Assembly (NCBI GenBank): GCA_030849465.1
Contig: JARVLF010000020.1
Location: 558,001-622,000, forward strand
Source: Moesziomyces globuligerus
Lineage: Eukaryota; Basidiomycota; Ustilaginomycetes; Ustilaginales; Ustilaginaceae
Reading direction: 5' to 3'
DNA length: 64,000 bases
The notes under the pieces were generated by a model. That model saw nothing but the letters and a program-made list of their open reading frames with translations, searched no databases and was not told the origin of the DNA. A program made the translations under genes and the position numbers. The stretch's first letter is position 1. Each line of letters begins with the position of its first letter. Of the stretch, positions 56,704-64,000 are shown one piece after another.

Positions 56704-57684
56704 GGCTAGGATAGCTGAAGCGCAGCTAAAGAGGAGATGTCAAACTTGAACCACGTTGAGAAGTGGGAACCGAAGGCGAAGCGAAGATGTGCTACTGCTA
56801 CAGGCGGCAAGGGTTATGTGGATTGAAGTGGATGGAGTGCAGCGAGATCAACACTCTATATACCTGATGCCAGTCTGACCATAGCTCAGCTGGGACGCGT
56901 CTAGGGATCAGGGAGGCTCTGCGCTGAGAGAGCAACTGCGAAGCGTCGTGGATTCCTTCTGAGCATGTTGTGCACGGACCTCGCCCCTCGATTGCTGCGG
57001 GGTGATGTTTCGGCGGATGATGCGTGGGGGCTAAGCGAGCGAATTGTGCTGAGGAGAAGCGCCACGATGCTGACGAGCCGAAAGGGTGCGCGGAGATATC
57101 GGTGCTTGGCGGGCAGCTCGTGCTGTGCGTGCGGCTGTCAGGTTGAGCACTGGCTGCAGCTTCAACCACCGGCGTAAATCACAGAATGCAGCGCACCCTA
57201 ATCCCCGTCATCCGTCATCCCTGGCTCTTAGCCCCGGGAGATTTTTAAATTTAGCACCTTCCGTGCCTTGAACAAGCCACGCCGCGGGAAAGCCGACGCT
57301 CGCGTCGATGTGCTGCGCCCATTGCACCGATGCGAACCACGTTTGCAGCGCTTCTCGACAGCTCGTCGATCCTTCGTCGCTCTTGTCCGACTTTAGACTC
57401 ACACCCTCGGCCGTGTTCGGCGATGAGCGTTGCCGCGGATGCTCATCTACTCCGGACGTATCCGATCGTTATCCAGGTTGCGCCTCAATCCGCACCAGTC
57501 CCCAGATCAGGGACGAGGGATAAGGATGACGTTTCGCCGACCTTTTGGCTTCTCTCATTGGCATTCGCGCACAACTGCACCATCAGGGCTTATCACGCAG
57601 GAATGAAAGCAGGGATGTGTCGCAGCCATTGCATTACATCATTGATTTGGGAGGGGCTCTTTCATGCGCACAGCAAGCCGGAGC
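56704..57684. other. Intergenic, NmrA-like promoter and VPS27 3' region
   Basis: Both flanking genes are on the minus strand. Besides the TATA box no element could be named; several short frames in both directions resemble no protein family. Confidence 0.55.
56857..56862 (-). promoter_or_regulatory. TATA box of the NmrA-like gene
   Basis: TATATA at 154 bases upstream of the start codon, in otherwise GC-rich DNA. Plausible core promoter element. Confidence 0.45.
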
Positions 57685-60360
57685 CTAGAACTCGATCAGA
57701 GGCGACTCGGTCACAGCTGGGTTGGGCGCGGATGGACTCTTGCTCGGTCCGTTCTGCCACATACCTGCCGATGAGGGCGCGTTGGTGTATGGGCTAGCCA
57801 TCGGCGACGTGGCTTCGCGCTGCGCACCGCCAAATCCGTTGTCAGGATGGGGCGCTACGGGGAAGATGGGAAGGTAGCTGGTGTCGGCCTTGCCGGGCTG
57901 CTGCTGCTGTTGCTGCTGCATATTGTACGAAGCCGATCTCGACGCCGTGGGTGAGTTGGGGTTGACCGGTTGCTGCTGTGGCTGCTGCTGTGGCTGCTGC
58001 GAGGGCTGCGACTGCTGGGGCTGCGGTGGTTGCTGGTACTGCTGTTGGGGCTGCTGCTGTTGCTGGACGGCGTGCTGCGCTCCTGCGGAGCCGACGCCCT
58101 CACTTTGCGGAGGTGGAGCAACCGCCTGGATGGGCACCGGATTCCATCCATTGCGGCTTGAGACGGAGGTATCCGCCGACAAGCGCGGGTGGACCGTCGT
58201 GTCATCGCCAAGGCTGGCGTGGCCAGCATTGACTGGCTCCGCCGCAAACGTCGCGGGGCCACTGGGCAAATGGCTATCCGAGATGCCGTCGGTGCGAACC
58301 GACAGCGGTCCGCCTCGTCCACCGGCTGGTTCCGATGCCACTGTGCCAGGCGCTTCTGTGTAGGGTGAACTGGCGTCGTAGGATGCGCCGTTCGCCTGTG
58401 GATGCCAAGAAGGATTCGCCATGGCTCCAGCATGCGCGCCATGAGGACCGTAATGCGTCGAGCCCGTCGCGGGCGCAGAGGAGGTAGCCTGAAGCTCGCC
58501 GTAGTTTGCATTCGGACGTCCCGATGCAGGGCCGGGCACGCCGTACGATTGCTGAGAATACTGCTGCGCCGCGTAGGGCGTCGAACCCGAGCCATACTGT
58601 GGCTGCGTCGGATGGGCCGGTTGAGGCTGCTGATGAGTCTGGTATGCTGGCTGGTCGTGTGATGCGTGCTGAGGGTGCCATGGCATCGGGGCCTGGGCAT
58701 AGTCGGCATTCGAAGTGCCTGGATATCCCTGCGGTGCTTGTGAGGCTTGCGGCGCCTGTGGATACATTGAGGGTGCGGCGGGGTGCATAGAAGCATAGGC
58801 AGGATCGCCGTCGTGTGCGGATGCATGCTGATCGTAAGAGTAAGCATAAGGCTGCTGCGATGCCGCAGCGTGAGCGTGCTGCCTGGGGACGTTGGATGCG
58901 TATGCCTGCGCGGGTCGGTACATCTGTGCGTCCAAGAGACGGTCGTAGAGTCGCACGGCCTCGGTGAGCTTGTCGTGCATCGAGACGAGCACGTTGTGAC
59001 GACGATGACCCTCTTCGAGATTGCGCGCCATTCTGGGACGTGCCGCCGATGCTTTTTCGTACAGCGCCTGCACCTGCTGTGGCACGGGAGCGCCGATCGT
59101 CCCGCTTCGTTGGTTTTGCAGCTGCTGCACCTGCACGGTCTGGGAGAAGGTGAGGATGCTGTCGACGTCCTGTGACGCCAGATCGAGAGAAGGCGGCAAG
59201 GGCAGGTCGGATCGAGATGGTTGCGAGGCGTCGGCTGGGCCAGCGGTGGTGGCGGCAGCGTCGTTGAGGCCGTCTGGAGCGCTGGGCTGAGGCGGCGCCC
59301 AGTCTCGCAGGCTGGCGGCGATGGCAGCGGCGAGGTCGGGATCATCGTCCGCATCCGTGCCCTCTAGTACGCGGCCGTGAGGAGCCCTCTGGGAGGAGAG
59401 CTGCGCCGCACTCGACGGATTGCTAGGAGCTTCGGGGCGGGAGGACTGGGGAGCGGCCTGTCCGGAGGCTTCGAGCGAGAGCTTGATGGCGAGGGCGAGA
59501 TCGTCTTCCTCCTTCTTGCGTGCGCTGCGTTTGGATTGCCCCGATAGGGTGGCTGAGCGCTGATGGGATGCCGAGGCACCGCGACCCGAGGGGACGTGCT
59601 TGGAATTGGAGCCGGCGCTTTTGGAGCGCGATAGCTTGGCGGCGTTCTTGGGTGGGCCCTTGCGTGCAAAGCAGCCATCGCAGACGCGGACATCCTGGCC
59701 GATGCCGAACCAAGGGAGCGCCATGTTGTGACTGGAGCATTGTTGGCAGAAGACGTTGCCGCAATTGCGGCAGTGATGCTTGCGGTTGAAGGTGGTGAAA
59801 GCGGTCCTGCATCGCATGCAGACCTCGCCGTCGACCCACTCAGGCGCGGTGAGGGTCTCTACGAGCGCGGCGGAGGCGGCAGCGTTGGGATCGAGAGGAG
59901 GGAAATCGAATGCGGAGTCGGCCTTGAGCTGCTTGTAGATGTCGATGATGTAGGCCATCTGCGCGGGTTTTGCCTGAGCGATCTGGGACCAGTTCTGAAT
60001 GAGGCCGAGGGCTTTTGCCTTGACATCGTGGTTGACGCCGGCCGGATTGCGGAGGATGGAGACGAGGTTGTCCATGAACTCGCGCGAGGCGACCTCCTGG
60101 AGAAAGTGATCGCCGCCATTCTTGATGCAGATGTCGGTGAGGCCGAGGGCGAGCAGGACGACATTGGGGTTCTTGTGACCGACGCGACGCTTGAGCACCT
60201 GCATGGCCTGCTTGGCGGGGACCTGTTTGGCTCTTACTTGGTCGCAGATGTCGAGGTTGAGGGCGATGTCTTCAGAGCCGACCGGCAGCAGCTCCGAAGT
60301 GGCCTTTTCGACCTGCTCGGTGAAGGCATCAGCGCCCCATCCAGACCAGAGAGCCGACAT
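57685..60360 (-). CDS. VPS27: ESCRT-0 subunit Vps27 (VHS-FYVE-UIM)
   Basis: It recognises ubiquitinated cargo on endosomes and recruits ESCRT-I for sorting into the multivesicular body. The ATG at 60360 (MSALWSGWGADAF) gives 891 residues, longer than in yeast. VHS domain about 5-150. FYVE zinc finger about 175-233 with RKHHCRNCG (193-201), which binds phosphatidylinositol 3-phosphate. Two ubiquitin-interacting motifs at about 284-301 (DDLALAIKLSLEA) and 338-355 (DPDLAAAIAASL). Two PSAP sequences (one near 359-362, one near the C-terminus) could bind the ESCRT-I subunit Vps23. The C-terminus PLIEF resembles a clathrin box. The second half is Gln/Pro/Tyr-rich with poly-Gln tracts. Upstream in-frame codons to 60900 are leader. 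Confidence 0.95.
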   Translation of the reverse strand: MSALWSGWGADAFTEQVEKATSELLPVGSEDIALNLDICDQVRAKQVPAKQAMQVLKRRVGHKNPNVVLLALGLTDICIKNGGDHFLQEVASREFMDNLVSILRNPAGVNHDVKAKALGLIQNWSQIAQAKPAQMAYIIDIYKQLKADSAFDFPPLDPNAAASAALVETLTAPEWVDGEVCMRCRTAFTTFNRKHHCRNCGNVFCQQCSSHNMALPWFGIGQDVRVCDGCFARKGPPKNAAKLSRSKSAGSNSKHVPSGRGASASHQRSATLSGQSKRSARKKEEDDLALAIKLSLEASGQAAPQSSRPEAPSNPSSAAQLSSQRAPHGRVLEGTDADDDPDLAAAIAASLRDWAPPQPSAPDGLNDAAATTAGPADASQPSRSDLPLPPSLDLASQDVDSILTFSQTVQVQQLQNQRSGTIGAPVPQQVQALYEKASAARPRMARNLEEGHRRHNVLVSMHDKLTEAVRLYDRLLDAQMYRPAQAYASNVPRQHAHAAASQQPYAYSYDQHASAHDGDPAYASMHPAAPSMYPQAPQASQAPQGYPGTSNADYAQAPMPWHPQHASHDQPAYQTHQQPQPAHPTQPQYGSGSTPYAAQQYSQQSYGVPGPASGRPNANYGELQATSSAPATGSTHYGPHGAHAGAMANPSWHPQANGASYDASSPYTEAPGTVASEPAGGRGGPLSVRTDGISDSHLPSGPATFAAEPVNAGHASLGDDTTVHPRLSADTSVSSRNGWNPVPIQAVAPPPQSEGVGSAGAQHAVQQQQQPQQQYQQPPQPQQSQPSQQPQQQPQQQPVNPNSPTASRSASYNMQQQQQQQPGKADTSYLPIFPVAPHPDNGFGGAQREATSPMASPYTNAPSSAGMWQNGPSKSPSAPNPAVTESPLIEF

Positions 60361-61973
60361 GGTGGGAACCGTATGCGCAGGGATGCGAGGCGGATGTGCC
60401 GATGGATGGGGAGGCGTCCAATGCGATACGCCGGCTCGCGCGACACCTGAACGGATTCGGTGATGGCGATGGACACGGCCGAGCGGAGGTCCAAGTTCGG
60501 CGGTCTGGTGTGCGCGTGTCCGGAGCACCGGCCGGGCTGTCTCGCGAGGTGGAGACGCAAGGAAAAGGGCGAGGATGGAAGGGATGTGAGGGGGAGGCAG
60601 CGTGATGGAGGCGGGTGAGTAGGCTCGCTTAGTGGGGATGGAGAGGGTGTGTGTTTCTCGAGGCGCTTGGGCGGAGGCGGCGGCGCGGGGTGGCCGAGCT
60701 GTGCACTGACGCAGCGCGCTGCAACTCAGCTCGCTACAGTACGCACGCCCAGACCAGGTCTTCTTCGCGCGGCAAGCCCCTGGAAAAGCCAAGCACAGCC
60801 AACTGAGCATCGCGCCCCGCTTTTCTTTGTTCGAGTGTGTTAGCACGGAGGGCTGCACAGCGATAAATTTCGGATCGTACTCGATCACACGGCTGGGCAT
60901 CGCGCCAATCTGTGAATATCAGCGCCGAGTGGAAATTCCGAGATGGCTCACGGCAGGCAGAGTTGCCAGCCTGAGGGCGCAATTTCATTGGGGGATGCAG
61001 AGCCGCGCTGTCGTGCGCAGCAGCAAAAGCGTCGCAGCAGAGCGCAGCAGCAGAGAGCGCGCGCGCGCGGGCTCAGCTCGAGAGGACTGCGCGTTTTCAC
61101 CCCAGCTCGCGATCTGTCTTGTGTTGGCGACCGGGCTCTTTAGCAGAGGCAGGCGACTGGCGACTGCTTGCTGAGCACCGAGCCATCTGGAATTCCTGCC
61201 TCGTCTCGCGCCTTCTTGGCTGTCGTCGCTGCTGCTGCTGCTGCTGCTGCTGTTGCTGCTGCTGCCGCTGCCTGCCGCCGCTGCTGACCATCGGCCGTCG
61301 TCGCCGCTCGCCATCACCACCTTCTCGCCACCATCCTCACCCTCGCATCCATCACCCTCATCCTCGCACATCCCTCCTTCTTCATCATCACCGCCGCCCT
61401 TGCATCCGCCGCTGCCGTCACCTCCACGGCAGTCTTCAAAAGCGCACCTCTCTCACCGTTTTTCGTGAGAGTCGTTCGCAGCACTCGCTCGTTTCTTCGC
61501 CTCGTTCGCCTCGCTTCTGGCATCACACATTTGCATCCGTCCGCCTTCCTCACCACCAAAAAAAGCGGCTCTCGACCACAACGCAATTGCGTTCTTCCAT
61601 CATACGCACCGATCCGCATTCGCACAGAGACCCACAGAACTCTTCAGCCGCCCTGCATCGGCTCGCCCCGCCCCGCCACGACCTCATACATGCTCTCCAT
61701 CTGATTCCGTCCCGCCTTCCCTGTGGATATCCCCACTCGGTCTACACAACCCGCTGAAAAAGCAGCTCTCGACTCTTTCCGCATCGCTCGTCGTGCCTCG
61801 CAGGCTTCTGCTTCACAACACGCGCGTCTCAGCGTCAACCTCTTCGTGCTGCAGTCGCCTCACCCTTCGCGTCCCCAAACGCACGCCTCATTCGCCTCAT
61901 AGCGACGGACGTCCAGTCCTCTCGCCATCCAGCCCATCCGACACCGACATCACGCCCTAATTCACCATTCACC
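60361..61973. promoter_or_regulatory. Divergent promoter region, VPS27 / RPB1
   Basis: 1.6 kb between divergent start codons. From about 61190 to the RPB1 start the plus strand is strongly pyrimidine-rich, with a GCT repeat, and likely forms a long RPB1 leader or core promoter. A 212-codon plus-strand frame here encodes only Cys/His/Ser low complexity and is not taken as a gene. Confidence 0.55.
61228..61270. repeat. GCT triplet repeat
   Basis: Ten or more GCT units with one GTT and one GCC interruption, about 700 bases upstream of the RPB1 start codon. Confidence 0.9.
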
Positions 61974-64000
61974 ATGAGTGCTCAGGCGGGTCAATCTTTC
62001 GCTCATTCCACTGCACCCATCCGCCCCGTGCGTGAGGTGCAGTTCGGTATCTTGAGTCCCGAAGAGATTGTACGTATCCAGAACGCTCTGCCTATGGTCA
62101 AGGACGTGACCAGCCGCGCGCACGCTGCACATACGCTGCGCGCGTGCTGCGCTCCAGTGCTCCGGCACTGCCATCACTGCTGCGACTGGGCGAGTGCGTC
62201 CTAGATACCCAGATGATCCGTCCAGATCGCTGACAATTTCGGACCTGCTTCTCCGTCTCCGTCTTCGTCATCCTGGCATCTCTGCCCGTTGCACTCATCT
62301 TCTTGTCCGTCCTCTTCCCCCTCTTCTCCTAAACAGCGTGCCATCTCGGTGTGCAAGATCGAGGTCCCCGAGGTCAAGGATGAAGCTGGCAAGCCTCGCA
62401 TCGGCGGTCTTTCCGACCCTCGCCTCGGCACCCTTGACAGGAACTACAAGTGCCAGACTTGTGGTGAGGGTCACCAAGAGTGCCCAGGCCACTTCGGTCA
62501 CATTGACCTTGCCAAACCCGTCTTCCACATTGGCTACCTCGGCAAGGTCAAAAAGATCCTCGAGTGTGTCTGCTTCCACTGCGGCAAGCTCAAAGCCGAT
62601 GTCGTAGGTATCCCCGCCCGCCCCTCCGTCCTGCTCTGACCTCGGTTTCGCTGACTGGCCGCCATGCCCCACTTCCCTTTGCATCCCGTCGCCACGCACA
62701 GGCGACCGACCCGGTCTTTGACCAGATCGTCAAGGCGACGCGTGGCAGCCGCAAGCGTCGTTTCCAGCGCGTCTGGGAATACTGCTCCAAGAAGATGGTC
62801 TGCGAGGCTGACGACCCCAAGGACGAGGACGAGATGGGCTTTGAGGAGCATGCCAAGCCCGGTCATGGAGGCTGTGGTCGCGTACAGCCCAACATCCGTC
62901 GCGAGGGTCTCAAGCTCTTCACCCAGTGGAAAAAGGGCAAGGGCGAGGACGAGGATGGCGAGGAGTCTGCCATCGCCCAGCCGGAGAAGCGTCCCTTGCC
63001 TGCCTCGGAAGCGCACACGATCCTCAAAAAGATGCTTCCCGAGGACATTGCCGTTCTCGGTCTCTCGGAAGAGCACGCACGTCCCGATTGGATGATCCTC
63101 ACCGTCATGCCCGTTCCTCCGCCACCAGTCAGGCCCTCCGTGCAGGACGGAGGCGAGGACGATCTGACCTACAAGCTCGCCGACGTCATTCGCGCCAACG
63201 CAACGCTCAAGAAGATGGAGCAGGAAGGTACGCCTGCGCACATCCTCGCCGACTTTGAGCAGCTCCTCCAATTCCACTGCGCTACCTTCATGGACAACGA
63301 CATCGCAGGCCAGCCTCAAGCCATGCAGTCCAGCGGTAGGCCCATCAAGTCGGTCCGAGCGCGTTTGAAGGGAAAGGAAGGCCGTCTTCGTGGCAACTTG
63401 ATGGGCAAGCGTGTCAACTTTTCCGCTCGTACCGTCATCACTGGTGACCCGCTTCTCGAGCTCGACGAGGTTGGTGTGCCCAAGTCGATTGCCCGCAACC
63501 TCACATACCCGGAGCGAGTGACTCCTTACAACAGGGCCTGGCTGTCCGAGCTGGTCCGCAATGGCCCCAACGACTATCCTGGTGCCAAATACGTCATCCG
63601 CGACACTGGTGAACGTATCGATCTGAAGTACAACCGACGAAGCGACATGGCGCTGCAGCCCGGCTGGATCGTCGAGCGCCATCTCAAGGACGGCGATTAC
63701 ATTCTCTTCAACCGACAGCCCTCGCTCCACAAGATGTCCATGATGTCTCACCGCATCAAGTTGATGGACTACTCCACCTTCCGTCTCAACCTCAGTGTCA
63801 CGCCGCCCTACAACGCCGATTTCGACGGTGACGAGATGAACCTCCACGTGCCTCAGAGCGAAGAGACTCGCGCCGAGCTTTCGCAGATCGCTTGGGTACC
63901 CCGCCAGATCGTCTCGCCCCAGGCCAACAAGCCCGTCATGGGCATCGTCCAGGACACGCTCTGCGGTATCCGCAAGTTCTCGCTCCGAGACTGTCTGCTG
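61974..64000 (+). CDS. RPB1: RNA polymerase II largest subunit, 5' part, three exons, runs off the right edge
   Basis: Catalytic subunit of nuclear RNA polymerase II. Exon 1 61974-62069, intron 62070-62336 (donor GTACGT, acceptor AAACAG), exon 2 62337-62603, intron 62604-62701 (donor GTAGGT, acceptor GCACAG), exon 3 from 62702 to the edge; both introns fall between codons. The 554 visible residues are about a third of the protein; the C-terminal heptad repeats are outside. [12 protein letters not shown] leads into [14 protein letters not shown]. Zinc site 1 uses Cys71, Cys74, Cys81 and His84 ([14 protein letters not shown]); zinc site 2 uses Cys111, Cys114, Cys149 and Cys179. [17 protein letters not shown] and the active-site loop [10 protein letters not shown], with Asp494, Asp496 and Asp498 for magnesium, are intact. 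The last codon ends exactly at 64000. Confidence 0.97.

Noticed and set aside
57205..57215. Telomerase RNA template-like ACCCTAAT
   Set aside because: Single short match without a second repeat or supporting context; expected by chance in 64 kb.
61119..61757. 212-codon plus-strand frame upstream of RPB1
   Set aside because: It is built on the GCT repeat (poly-Cys) and His/Pro/Ser low complexity, and is better explained as pyrimidine-rich leader.

Overview
The window is nuclear DNA of a filamentous or yeast-like fungus, most likely a basidiomycete of the smut lineage (Ustilaginomycotina: Ustilago, Sporisorium or Pseudozyma-type). The evidence is GC-rich, intron-poor genes with long single-exon reading frames, strongly C/G-ending codons, fungal fusion or large forms of housekeeping enzymes (bifunctional HisH-HisF, single-chain glutamate synthase, PRI2, NUP170, UTP6), and the few introns being short with GTRNGT donors and pyrimidine-TAG/CAG acceptors. 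The species is an inference. No virus, plasmid, CRISPR array, rRNA, tRNA or transposon was recognised.

Layout. 1-19.4 kb: NADH-type glutamate synthase (3' part missing), a 3.6-kb gap with no recognised gene, adenylosuccinate synthetase, DNA primase large subunit, Nup170/155, pyruvate dehydrogenase E1-alpha, then two small spliced genes on the plus strand: a putative mitochondrion-targeted protein and complex I subunit NDUFB2. 19.7-33.3 kb: a SWI3/RSC8-type chromatin remodelling subunit, a membrane-anchored PhoD-like phosphatase, HIS7, an unrecognised Ser/Gly/Ala-rich regulator-like protein, and a secreted aspartic protease. 34.7-48 kb: a long ABCC transporter, the ATP11 F1-ATPase assembly factor, UTP6 with a frame break, and a Sec4/Rab8 GTPase. 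48-64 kb: a LIM-LIM-C1-RhoGAP protein, a DJ-1/isocyanide-hydratase-like enzyme, a GT17 glycosyltransferase, an NmrA-like protein, VPS27 (ESCRT-0), and the 5' end of RPB1 (RNA polymerase II largest subunit).

The genes are mostly unrelated housekeeping functions in divergent and convergent pairs; I see no operon-like or biosynthetic cluster. Several mitochondrial functions (PDA1, NDUFB2, ATP11, the putative small presequence protein) and polarity/trafficking functions (Rab8, RhoGAP, VPS27) lie near each other, but this may be chance.

The most notable observations are a 7-bp tandem duplication that breaks the UTP6 frame exactly where removing one copy restores a 936-residue protein, and a small multi-exon gene near 18 kb that a simple reading-frame search would miss. 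Others are a 32-bp tandem repeat just upstream of the DJ-1-like gene, low-complexity insertions inside the ABC transporter, and the unrecognised 763-residue protein. I found no convincing previously undescribed system.
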